From Epiperipatus broadwayi (Eukaryota > Onychophora > Udeonychophora > Euonychophora > Peripatidae): DNA of 64,000 nucleotides. The notes under the pieces are model-generated. The model had not been told where the DNA came from. It ran no database searches and was given only the letters and a program-made list of their open reading frames with translations. The stretch is from assembly GCA_028023455.1 (NCBI GenBank), contig JAQFVV010000012.1:14462364-14526363 (forward strand), given 5' to 3'. The translations under genes were made by a program, and so were the position numbers. Shown in pieces: positions 12,193 through 22,521 of this stretch. Every line of letters starts with the position of its first letter. The first letter of the stretch is position 1.

Positions 12193-14688
12193 TGTACCAG
12201 TATAAAATGAATAGTTTTATTTATCATTAAGTCCTGCTAATTTAGAGTAGCCAAAATTTATATCAGTACAAACTGATGAATACCCTACTTAATGGCTCAT
12301 CATGTCTAGAATAAAAATCTGTAATAGTACAAATGGGATTAAAGATTATTATACTCCATGAATTGAGCAAACTAAAATCTGCAATTTGCATTTTAGCACA
12401 ATATAGATATTACTAAATAAGTCATTGTGCTAGGACACCAATATCTATATTGTTGTAAATCAACTTAATTATTATAAATTAAATAAATAATTTATTCTGT
12501 TTAAACATCAAATAAAATTTATTTTCAAAATATAACAGCATAACACATATAGAATAATAATAGTTGAAGAATATAAATTATAAAACACAAATATGTAGAG
12601 CACCAGTTTATTTATTAATTTCAAATAACTAATTAATATTTACTGAGGCATTAGCTTAACTTGTATAATTAATAAAATGTAAATAAGAAAGTTGCTAAAA
12701 TAAAATAAATTATTAAGATATATAGATGTTTGTTTATTCTTAGCTAACTAAATATTTAATGTATTTATTGTAATTGTAGAGACTATCTAAATTAATACTG
12801 CAAAATAATATACTCAATGAATTAAAATGATATATCAATTAATAAATATATAAAATAATTTAATGATATCTATATTATCAAAATTCGTAACCTGTATGTA
12901 ACTGTGATGCAAAGGATGATATACTATTAACCAAAAAAAAAATATCTATATCATTACTAATAAATAATTTTTTTTTAAAATGTAAATGACTAAATCTGTT
13001 TCAGTTTGTTTCCAATTCTTTTACCACTATAAATGAAAAGTGATCAATTTAAATACAAACACTATTTTACAAATTTACATAAATTATTTGTATTAAATAT
13101 AAAAAGTTTATTTATACTTTAATTGTATTTTTCTTCAAACCTACATCAAATAATGAAACAAACAAAAACATACTTTTAGAATGTTGTATAAAATTACGAC
13201 TAAATTTTGATAAAAAACATATTTCAAATTTTATTTTAAATTCATTTAATTTTCTCCTTGGTTAATTTTAAACTAAACAAGTATATGAACAAATAACTAT
13301 ACATAATAAATAAAATATGACCTGAATATTTTCAAAGATCATAGCATATTTCTTAAATGAATTATTTAAATAAACACATTTTATAATATGCACAATAATA
13401 ATAAAATATGCAATGTTTAAAAATCCTCATGCTTCTTAACAAGATTAATGCAAAGAAAATCCATGATGCAAATATATTTAAAGTTTATCCAAGTTCCGAT
13501 GGTGTATTTCACAATTATAATCTCATAATATTATTGAAATAAGCATTCTTTAATAATGTATTTGTAGTAAATCCCAGAAATATTGATATTTTCAACATCA
13601 TATAAAAATAAGCATTACTTATCCTTTTAAATAAATTAAATTTTTTTAGTACTTCAAATTATTATCCATTTTGTTTAATATTCACTTAGTTGTTTATGGC
13701 ACAAAATATATATTTCTAAATTCCATCATGTAGAGCATTGCATCCTTTCCTCCAGTTATGTATTATGTAATGCTTCAAGACACTTTTATTTCAAGTTGTT
13801 ACAGACCTCTCAAAAGGCCAATGACTTTTGGAACCAACATTTATCTTTATCTAGCCCTCCATTGGTAGCCTTCAAAATCACTGCCACATTTTATAAATAA
13901 TACTTTAAAATTTGCTTACTAAAAACACAAAATGAGAAAAAAACTCACTTTCAAAACATGGGTATTTTATATGATTTTCCCCATGATGAAATATTGATGT
14001 CATCCCTTAGATACTGACCTTATTAGCTCACTCAATTTCATTATTTTATTGTTGTATAAAGTTAAATTTTCCTTAATAAAGAGTACCTTTCAAATCTGCA
14101 TTGCAGAACGAAAATGTTGTAAACTTTTAAACAAACAATTTTAAAAAAATACAATAAATTTACAATTTTAAAATTCCAATTTGAATAAAATAAATATTTT
14201 TTTCCATATATTTATTTAATATAAAATATTATATCTTGTAACTAACTATTGAAAATAATTATTATATAAAAATAATACTTTTAAAATATTTATAATCAAA
14301 AATTATTTTAATTGCATAAGCAAAACACATACATATCTGTTCACATATAAAACACTAATTTACTATTTATTCATTTATTTTTAAATGCAAATAAATGAAA
14401 TATTAAGAAATGAATTTACTAACACATATTCCTAAACCTATCCAATATTTTTAAATAATAAAATAACTATATGACATACAATCTAGTATATTAAATTGTT
14501 AAAAAAACAAAAATTGTCAATGTCATATTGCTTTACAATATTCTTAATAATTCTGTATCAATAATATACATCACTTGATCGTTTCAAAACAACTGACATG
14601 AAATAAATAAATAAAAAATGCCCCTTTATTTTAATTTTTTTAAAAAATACAACAATTCCAAGTTTTGAACCTAACCAAAAATGGTGCA
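12193..14688 (-). repeat. Right LTR (5' LTR) of the old gypsy element
   Basis: A 2.5 kb direct repeat of 2816-5731 begins TGTACCAGT and ends ATGGTGCA. The beginning resembles the TGTACCGG start of the younger gypsy LTR and the end resembles its GGCACA end, so the two families share terminal sequences although the LTR bodies look unrelated by eye. It lacks the tandem duplication and the 177-bp insertion of the left copy. Confidence 0.8.
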
Positions 14689-14748
14689 ATATATAAACAT
14701 TGAATTCAACATATGTAATGAAGGAAGTAAATCACCCCCTCCCCCAAA

Positions 14749-14811
14749 CTATGAATTGAAAGCACTCTAAATGATCCTTTGTTCAACATTTAGAGTGTTT
14801 TTAATTCATAG
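14749..14811. repeat. Hairpin with 25-bp arms
   Basis: CTATGAATTGAAAGCACTCTAAATG pairs with the downstream reverse complement at 14787-14811 with two mismatches across a short loop. It lies between the old gypsy LTR and the Penelope-like remnant and could be a terminal structure of either neighbour or a tiny foldback element. Confidence 0.5.
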
Positions 14812-14959
14812 CCTAGGCGAGAGTAATTATTTTCAATTTCTTTTATTATGGTATTTATAAGTCAACAACACTTTTATTTTCCACCACAGCTTGTTTAAAT
14901 GTAATCCAGTCATCCTAAAAGTTAAATATATGTATATATTATAAAATATACTTCGTTTT

Positions 14960-15764
14960 GGAGGGCATACAATAAGTTCATTTGATTTTATTGATAAAAT
15001 CTGCAATATTAGAATTGATAAAAATAATATTCTTTGTACATCAGATATAAGTCAAATGTATGAATCTATTGATAGAGTAAAATCAATTAAAATTATATCA
15101 GATGCATTATATTTAAAAAAGTTAATTCTAAAATGATAAATGTTTATAATTAATACATTAAATTTCATTGATATATATTATATTTAGTAACGATTTATAT
15201 AAAATGGATAATGGTTGGTAATGGTTCTTCCTGTAGTAACACAAATATGTAATTATGTGATATCAACATATGAAAATAAAATTTAAAAAAGATATTTATC
15301 AAGATGAAATTACTATATATCATAGGTATGTTGATCATGTTTTTATATGTGATAAAAGAGACTATTAATATTTTATTTATGAACTAAAAAATATAGAAGG
15401 TCTACAGTGGATTAAAACCGATGAATTAATGTTAGTAAAATTCATTGATCTTAAAATAACTCTAAATATAAATAGTTTGGATTATCATATGTTAATTAAA
15501 CCTACTGAAAAGAGAGGATATATTCCATATAATTCAATGATACCATTATCACATAAGTTATCAAGTTTAATCTTTTTTGTTTTGAAATAATAAACTTTGC
15601 AAACATATATCAAATAAAAAAATAAATATAAATATATTTACTAATGAATTATTGGATATTGGTTATGATTATAATATTATTTATAATACAATTAAAAATT
15701 ATAATAAAAAATTGAATAGTATGAAAATTAAATCTATGAATAATAAGAAAGTATAAATATCAAT
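14960..15764 (+). pseudogene. Penelope-like reverse transcriptase remnant
   Basis: The translated blocks, in order, are a CTSDISQMYESID segment (the first catalytic-aspartate block), a GLPVVTQICNYVIST segment (the GLPMGSP block, degenerate), a YHRYVDHVFICD segment (RYVDD block with the second aspartate lost), and a FIDLKITLNINSL...IKPTEKRGYIPYNS block. This order, with the FLDL-then-KPT-then-YxxxNS series, is characteristic of Penelope-like element reverse transcriptases rather than LTR or LINE enzymes. Several stops and frameshifts interrupt it. The GIY-YIG nuclease expected at its C-terminus is found at 17496-17890, beyond an inserted palindromic array. Confidence 0.7.
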
Positions 15765-17482
15765 AAATAGTCAAAATAAGAGCCATATATCACATGACCC
15801 TATCTCTTAAGCTTGTAAGTTATAAACAATGAGGATTGCCAATTCCTCTACAAGCTTTATGATAAATTCTTAGCCAGAGCTAGCACTTAAAATTTTTCTG
15901 TCAGAATCATCTCCCCAAACTCCTGACCATAGTTTCATGCTTTGGCACTCCTCAGAGAGATGTCAGTGTAGATTCAGACCCTAGATCTAAAAATACCAAC
16001 TCAAGGCCAAGCACTTATCTAAAAGTTATCTATTGAGAGGAAAATCTAAAATTTTCAAACATCTACATGTCTTCAAACCCAGCTATCCAACTCAAATAGC
16101 TATGTGGGCTGATAGATCTTCAGCCATACCATATATTAGTAGTCTTAGCAATATAAAATTGCATAAGACTTATGACAGAGACTATAAATAGTCAAAATAA
16201 GAATCATATATCACATGACCCTATCTCTTATGCTTGTAAGTTATAAACAATGAGGATTGCCAATTCCTCTACAAGCTTTATGATAAATGCTTAGCCAGAG
16301 CCAGCACTTAAAATATCTCCGTCAGAAACCCCTCCCCAAACCTCTGACCATGGTTTCATGCTTTGGCACTCTTCAGAGAGGGGTCAGGGTAGATTCAGAC
16401 ACTAGATCTAAAAATACCAACCCAAAGCCAAGGACTTTTCTAAAAGTTATTTATTGAGTAGAAAATCTGTCTTCAAACCCAGCTATCCAACTCAAATAGC
16501 TATATGGGACTGATAGATCTTCAGCCATGCCATATATTAGTAGTCTTAGCAATATAAAATTGCATAAGACTTATGGCAGAGACTATAAATAGTCAAAATA
16601 AGAGTCATATATCACATGACCCTATCTCTTAAGCTTGTAAGTTATAAACAATGAGGATTGCCAAATAACTTACAAGTTTAAAAGATAGGATCATATGATA
16701 TATGACTTATTTTGACTATTTATAGTCTCTGCCATAAGTCTCATGCAATTTTATATTGCTATGACTACTAACATATGGTATGACTGAAGGTCTATCAGCC
16801 CCATATAGCTATTTGAGTTGCATAGCTGGGTTTGAAATCATGTAGATGTCTGAAAATTTCAGATTTTCCATTAAATAGATAACTTTTAGAAAAGTGCTTG
16901 GCTTTGAGTTGGTATTTTTAGATCTAGTGTCTGAACCTACCCTGACACCTCTCTGAGGAGTGACAAAGCATGAAAACATGGTCAGGGGTTTCTGACAAAG
17001 ATATTTTAAATGCTGGCTCTGGCTAAGCATTTACGATAAATCTTGTAGAGGAATTGGCAATCCTCATTGTTTATAACTTACAAGCTTAAGTTATAGAGTC
17101 ATGTGATATATGACTCTTATTTTGATTATTTATAGTCTCTGCCATAAGTCTTTTGCAGGTTTATATTGCTAAGACTACTAATATATGGTATGGCTGAAGA
17201 TCTATCAGCTCCATATAGCTATTTGAGTTGGATAGCTGGGTTTGAAGACATGTAGATGTCTGAAAATTTCAGATGAATAACTTTTAGATAAGTGCTTGGC
17301 TTTGGGTTGGTAGTTTTAGATCTAGTGTCTGAACCTACCCTTATACCTCTCTGAGAAGTGCCAAAACATGAAACTATGGTCAGGGGTTTAGGGGAGGGAT
17401 TTCTGACAGAGATATTTTAAGGGTTGGCTCTGGCTAAGCATTTATCATAAAGCTTGTAGAGGAATTGGCAATCCTCATTGTT
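15765..17482. repeat. 1.7 kb palindromic array of ~400-bp units
   Basis: Two full direct units (about 15765-16189 and 16190-16586) and a partial third (16587-16664) are followed by the reverse-complement units (about 16665-17138 and 17139-17482). The result is a giant inverted repeat centred near 16655 with a 19-nt central loop. Units are bounded by the small palindrome GACTATAAATAGTC. TATAAATATCAAT occurs at 15752-15764 and 17483-17495, immediately outside the array, and looks like a 13-bp target duplication. The array splits the Penelope-like element. No protein is encoded; the 73-aa minus-strand frame at 16809-17030 is an accident. Confidence 0.75.
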
Positions 17483-17495
17483 TATAAATATCAAT

Positions 17496-17890
17496 ACTTT
17501 TTATTTCAAGTCAATAAGTAAAATTTATAAAGAAAATATATAAAAACATATTAAATTGCATTTTATGCACCTCCTAATTTAAATAAGTTAATAAATAATT
17601 CTAAGAATATAAATTTATTTATGAGCCAAAGTTTTATAAAATATAAATGGATGTAAATGCAGAAGTGCTTATATTGGTGAATCATGTACTTTAGATAAAA
17701 GGACTAGAGAACATGTACTGTTACTAAAAAGAATTCAAAAATCTAAACAAAATAATGATTTATCAGCATTAGTGTGTTATGATCATAGTAAAAAATATAA
17801 TTTTGGATACGATTTTAGTTATAAAAATTAAAAGATATGTATTGAAAGAAATAACAAATGAAAAATAAAGGAGGCAATATTAATATACTG
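17496..17890 (+). pseudogene. GIY-YIG endonuclease end of Penelope-like element
   Basis: Near 17655-17835 the plus strand encodes CKCRSAYIGESCTLDKRTREH followed by a KSKQNNDLSALVCYDHSKKYNF segment. AYIGES with a downstream R..EH, then a histidine before an N-F, is the layout of the GIY-YIG nuclease fused to Penelope-like reverse transcriptases. A preceding FYAPPNLNKLINNSKN stretch fits the linker. The reading frame is continuous over this short piece but not linked in frame to the RT remnant. The element appears to stop before 17893, where the next LTR begins. Confidence 0.7.
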
Positions 17891-17893
17891 AAA

Positions 17894-19757
17894 TGGTATT
17901 TTCTGCCATCTCATATGTAAATAGATTGTTATTGTACAGTTTCAGGGATTTCAAGTATTTTATAAGTAGTATATGATTAAAACATATAGAATGTGTATAT
18001 ATTTGCATATATAATCACTTTTATAAAATGTTATCTTTCTAAAGAATCAAGCTTTCTAATTTGATTAATTATTTTTATCTGATAATTGTTAAGGCAAAAT
18101 ATTTCATCTTTAAGTACACAATTTCTGTCAAGTATTGGTGGTTGAGTGGTCAGCACAGTTGCCTTACAAGCAGTTTTCCCAGGTTAGTGTATTTGCTTCC
18201 CGGCCGATGCTATGACACATGAAAAAAAAAGTATATAATTTCTTTTATATTTATGTATTTTTAATTACTAATTGTAAAAAAAAAAAAAAAAAAAGAAACA
18301 AAGAAAAGGAAGCAAGATTTGTAAATCAAGCTCTATTGTTTGATAATGAAAAAATAAAAAAAAATTTTTCCCATGAGCCAAAGTATGAAACAAAAGAATA
18401 AGAACTTTCATTTGGACAGTTTCCAAAAATAGCCAGAAAATGTGCAACCAAATTAAATGGAAAAATAAGATAAAAAAAAAAATTATAATTTGTACAAACT
18501 TTTTTTTTAGAAGAGATTAAATCTAGAGGACAAAGTTGTGAAGAACAGCTAAGAAAGGGGGGAAAAAGTTAAAAATGTTGTCTGGCTAGACTCTTTGAAA
18601 TCTTTCCTGGGCGATTCTTCTTTTAATGGTTTTTCTAAATATCTTCTAGGAATTTGTTGTATGCAGAATTATTGGAGGCAAACAAGCTAGCTGACACCGT
18701 AATATGGTAAATGAAAAGAACCAGCCAAATTCTCAAAAACTCAACAAGGAAAAATGAATTTAAACCTGGATTAGTACACCAGGAATGATTAAGGCATTCT
18801 GATAACTGTATTTACATTTGAATTGGATGGTCAATGCCAACTGCAGCATCTTTGAAAGCACAATAAAAGAAACAGGTAAAAAAAAAACTGTGATGTTAAA
18901 ACTATTGAACTTTATTATGTTATGGCTGTTTAAATATAACAAACTATAAGCCTGGATATAAATTATCAACAATAGAGTGTGATATGTACTTAAATATCTT
19001 ATTTATATCTTTAATGCTAGAATGATTGTTGTAATAACATTTCACTTTGTGTAACCTTTATGATTATATGAATATGGGTGTGGGTATCATATGCCAAGGG
19101 GTTTGGTTCAGACTGATCTTAATTAAGGTGAAAAGTAGTCAAATTTAAAGAGAATTGTAAATGGATAATGTGGTCACAAAGATATTTGTATTCGTATTAG
19201 TGTCATTTGTTAAAATTGAATAACATTTTAAGTTAATGTAGAGGTTTTGGGCATAGGCAATAATCAGCATCTCATTAATGTTTATGCTTGTTATTAGAAA
19301 TCCTACTTGGGTGAGATTCCAACAGTAAACTTGAGTCTGCACTAATCCTTAAGTGGTTGCTGAGTGTATATCCTCAGGGTAGAAAGAAGATACCAACATT
19401 ATTCACTGCATAGTTACATAGCGGGATTAGGAAAGAAAGCTAATTAGGAAGCCAATTTAAAGATCTTGTCTGAATACATATTGTGTGCACATACTGTGAA
19501 AGATTTAATAAAGGTTATTAAATAAAATTTTCTCATGTATTTATCTGAATTCATTTAAGTGGTTTTCAATCAAGAGATTGTGGTTATAGAATTGGTGATG
19601 GAAGTGTATTTGTCTGTTAATCAGTTACATTGAGTTTAATAACCATGTTAAAAACTAAATAAAGACTATGAGCTGAGAAAAATCATCTCAGTCGAGTGCT
19701 AGGCAGTTCACTAGTGGTGCCCTTGTACAGGTTATAGGAAGTGAACAGTTTGTACCA
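17894..19757 (+). repeat. 5' LTR of the gag-only element
   Basis: It aligns throughout with 20955-22521. The differences include a SINE insertion at 18127-18230 and about 165 bp (roughly 18771-18935) that are absent from the other LTR. Shared landmarks include GCCATCTCATATGTAAATA near the start and the GGTGATG..GTATTTGTCTGTTA block near the end. An AATAAAGGTTATTAAATAAA word near 19508-19527 could hold the polyadenylation signal. Confidence 0.8.
18127..18230 (+). mobile_element. tRNA-Gly-derived SINE, degenerate copy
   Basis: It is a 104-bp element reading GTCAAGTATTGGTGG..., then a tRNA-like body with A-box (GGTTGAGTGG) and a decayed B-box region, then TATGACACATG and a run of A. It matches the better copy at 49404-49501 in leader, tRNA body and trailer. 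The flanking words GTACACAATTTCT (18114-18126) and GTATATAATTTCT (18231-18243) match at 11 of 13 positions and form a target duplication. The paralogous LTR near 21172-21190 shows the empty site. Confidence 0.85.
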
Positions 19758-19914
19758 TGACAGAGGAGACAGGAGGAAAATAACATCCCAACATGGTAGG
19801 CATGTAAAGGTGAAGAATAAATTTAGACATTTATATTTGATAGAGGGGGGGTATAAGATCCCAGGGGAAAATTTTGAGATATTAAAGGAAAATAGAGAAA
19901 AAAAAAATAAGAAA

Positions 19915-20900
19915 ATGAGTGAAGATGAAAGTTCAGTAGAAAACCCGGTGGTAACATTCAGAAATCTGGAATATTGCCAAATGGATGAGATATTAAAAGC
20001 TATCACCAAACTAAAACATAGAGATAGCAGAAAATTAGTGAAATGAAAATTATGATAGATCTGATGAAAGACATAATGAATTGAAAGAGAAGGAAAAGAA
20101 CAGAATGGGGGAATGTAAGGCTAAAGGAGAAGAAATAGAAGCCAAACCTGAAGTAGAGAAAATAGACATAGGAGAAGAGTTGTAAAACACAGAAATGAGA
20201 GAACAACCCATAGGAGAGATGAGATATAATCAGAAGAAAGCAATGATGGGAAATGATTTATACAAAATAAGGATAGGAACAAGAATAAATGAAAAAAAGA
20301 TAGTTCAGATAGAACTATGTTAGGGATGTTTATATATATAAAGATCTTTAAGGAAATGGGGAAGAAAGCCCATTTGACTACCTTGGCAACTTAGATTTTT
20401 TTTATTTTCACAAAATAAGTGAAAAAAAATCACCATTGCTACCAACCATCTAAGTGGTGCCACTTGGGAATGGTGGAAGGCTGTGGAATATATTCCATGG
20501 ACTTTCCAAGAATATAGAACAATGATACTTGTGGGATTTTGGAATGTAGAGAAACAGTAGTCCATTTGTGTTCATATTTCCTATGAAAAATATGCAATAA
20601 TCAGTGGTGAAAATTATAATCAGTTTTTTCCAGAGTCGGGCTGCTAAATTGAGAGCACTAGAAGCATATTCTATGGACTAATATCAAATTGTAAGGATGA
20701 TTCAGTATAACTTACCAATTAGTGTACAACACAAGCTATCAGAAAACTGGAGACTGTCTATTGAATAAGCAATAGAGATTTTAATAGACATGGATTATAA
20801 TGATCTGACAGAGAAAGAAAATAATTCAAAAATTAGATGTGGGAATTATAATAAACCTCTAGCACATTCTAACCATATGCTTAGAAAAGGTGTAAAGATT
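19915..20900 (+). pseudogene. Broken gypsy-type gag
   Basis: An ATG at 19915 opens 43 codons (MSEDESSVENPVV...) ending at 20046; the upstream frame is open to 19741 but lies partly in the LTR. After further charged coiled-coil-like sequence, 20456-20557 encodes GATWEWWKAVEYIPWTFQEY followed by an FWNVEKQ block, matching the WWESLFHHPPTFNQYKD and FWSIEHQE blocks of the intact Gag at 50840-60695. Near 20640-20680, after a frameshift, RAAKLRALEAYSMD matches the same protein's QVARLRTLSACNM block, then QIVRMIQYNLP matches RIIRIIRGNLP. Around 20835-20880 RCGNYNKPLAHSNHM looks like a ruined CCHC zinc knuckle. It is not translatable as one protein. Confidence 0.7.
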
Positions 20901-20939
20901 AAGGATGGTAATTAGGGGTTTTTTATTTTTGTTTTTCCC

Positions 20940-20953
20940 AAGAAAGAGATGAG
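20940..20953 (+). other. Polypurine tract of the gag-only element
   Basis: The run AAGAAAGAGATGAG directly precedes the TGGTATT start of the 3' LTR. Its position and purine bias fit the primer for plus-strand DNA synthesis; the single T is tolerable. Confidence 0.5.
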
Positions 20954-20954
20954 T

Positions 20955-22521
20955 TGGTATTTTCCACCATCTCATATGTAAATAAGATTATTTTAGTTTC
21001 AAGGATTTCAATTATTTTATGAAGTAGTTTAGGGTTAAAATATATAGAATGTGTATATATTTGTGTATATAATCACTTTTATAAAATTTTATCTTTCTAA
21101 AGAATCAAGTTTTCAAGTTTGATTTATTATTTTTATCTGATAATTGTTCTGGTAAAATATTTCATCTTTAAGTACACAGTTTCTTTTATATTTATGCATT
21201 TTTAATTACTAATTATAAAGAAAAAAAGGGAATAAGATTTGTGAATCAAGGTCTATTGTTGGAGATTAAAGAGATAAAAAATGATAATGAGTCTAAGTAC
21301 TTTTGTTTGCAATAGTTTCCAAAAATAGCCAGAAAATGTGAAACCAAATTAAATGAAAAAATTAAACTTCTTTAGTTTTTTTTTTTTTTGGAAGAGATTA
21401 ATCAAGATGATGTAAAGTTGTGAAGAGCAGCTAAAAAAAAGAAAGAGAGCTAAAAATGTTGTCTGGTTAGTCTTCAAAATCTTTCTCAGGAGATTCTTCC
21501 CTTAATACTTTTCCTAAATATCTTCTAGGAAATTATTGTGTGTATAATGATGGAGGCCAATGAGCTAGCTAAGGTCATAATATGGTAAAATAAATGAATC
21601 AGCAAAATTCTCACTGGAACCCAACAAGGAAAAATCAATTTAAATCTGGATCAGGTTAAATGTAACGAACTGTAAGTCTGAGTATAACCTATGAACAAAA
21701 GAGTGAGGTGTGTATTTAAATATCCTATTTAAGTCTTTTATGTTAGAATGATTGTCATGTTAACATTTCACTTTATTATTAATGTTCTTTGTGTAACCTT
21801 TATAATACGAGAGTGTGTTTATGCCAAGGGGTTTGGTTCAGACCAATCTTAATTAAGATAAGAAGTAGTCAGATTTAAAGAGAAATGTTTAAGGGATAAT
21901 GTAGTCTTAAAGACATGAAGATACTTGTGGTCATATTGTCATTATTTAAAATTGAAAACATTTTGTTAACATACAAGATTTTGAGCATAGGCAATAGTCA
22001 GCCACTCATTAATGTATATGCTTGTTATTAGCAAGCCTATTTGAATGAGATTAGAAGGGTAAATTTGGGTCCGCACCGACCCATAGGTGGTTGCTGACTG
22101 TATATCCTTGGGTAGAAACAAAATACCAGTGTTATCCAATGCAAATTTACATAGCAGGATTAGGAAAAAAAGCTAATTAGGAAGACAATTTAAATATTGT
22201 GTCTGAATACATATTAAGTGCACATACTGTGAAAGGCTTAATAAAGGTTGTTAAATAAAATTTTCTTGCATATTTAATCTGAATTCATCTTAGTGATTTT
22301 CAATCAAGAGATTCTGATATAGAATTGGTGATGAAAGCGTATTTGTCTGTTACCAGTTACTTTGGGTTTAAGAACCATGTTACAAACTAAATAAATAGAC
22401 ACTATGACATAAGAAGAAACATCTTGGTCTAATGCTAGGAAGTCCACATAGTGACATCCTTATACAGGTTATCTAATTGGATTGATAGTTAAGACAAATG
22501 GAAGGTGAACAATTTGTACCA
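20955..22521 (+). repeat. 3' LTR of the gag-only element
   Basis: This is the partner of 17894-19757, without the SINE and without the roughly 165-bp block. At the SINE integration site it reads straight through from AAGTACACAG to TTTCTTTTATATTTATG, giving a natural empty-site control. Confidence 0.8.

Larger units (their letters stand above)
2816..14688 (-). mobile_element. Old Ty3/gypsy LTR retrotransposon, degenerate
   Basis: Two direct repeats (2816-5731 and 12193-14688) flank a minus-strand internal region with recognisable but broken gag, protease, reverse transcriptase, RNase H, integrase and integrase C-terminal pieces in Ty3/gypsy order. The outer ends are TG and CA, and an ATAT tetranucleotide lies just outside both ends (2812-2815 and 14689-14692), a plausible 4-bp TSD, though in AT-rich DNA this is weak evidence. 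The protein pieces resemble the younger element at 50840-60695 along their whole length but with many differences, so it belongs to a related family. The LTRs differ by many substitutions and indels, and the coding region is full of stops and carries at least two later insertions. It is long dead. Confidence 0.85.
17894..22521 (+). mobile_element. Gag-only LTR retrotransposon (non-autonomous)
   Basis: Direct repeats 17894-19757 and 20955-22521 begin TGGTATTTT and end TTTGTACCA, so TGGTA...TACCA forms the terminal inverted pair. The internal region is only about 1.2 kb and contains a broken gag and nothing resembling protease, reverse transcriptase or integrase. A purine-rich run (20940-20953) sits directly before the second LTR, as a polypurine tract should. 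No convincing target-site duplication is left. It resembles a non-autonomous element that keeps gag and borrows Pol from a gypsy relative; internal deletion of a full element is the alternative. Confidence 0.75.

Noticed and set aside
19683-20206. Minus-strand Phe/Ser/Leu-rich frames over gag
   Set aside because: They are the complement of Lys/Glu-rich coding sequence on the plus strand; no membrane-protein family is recognised.
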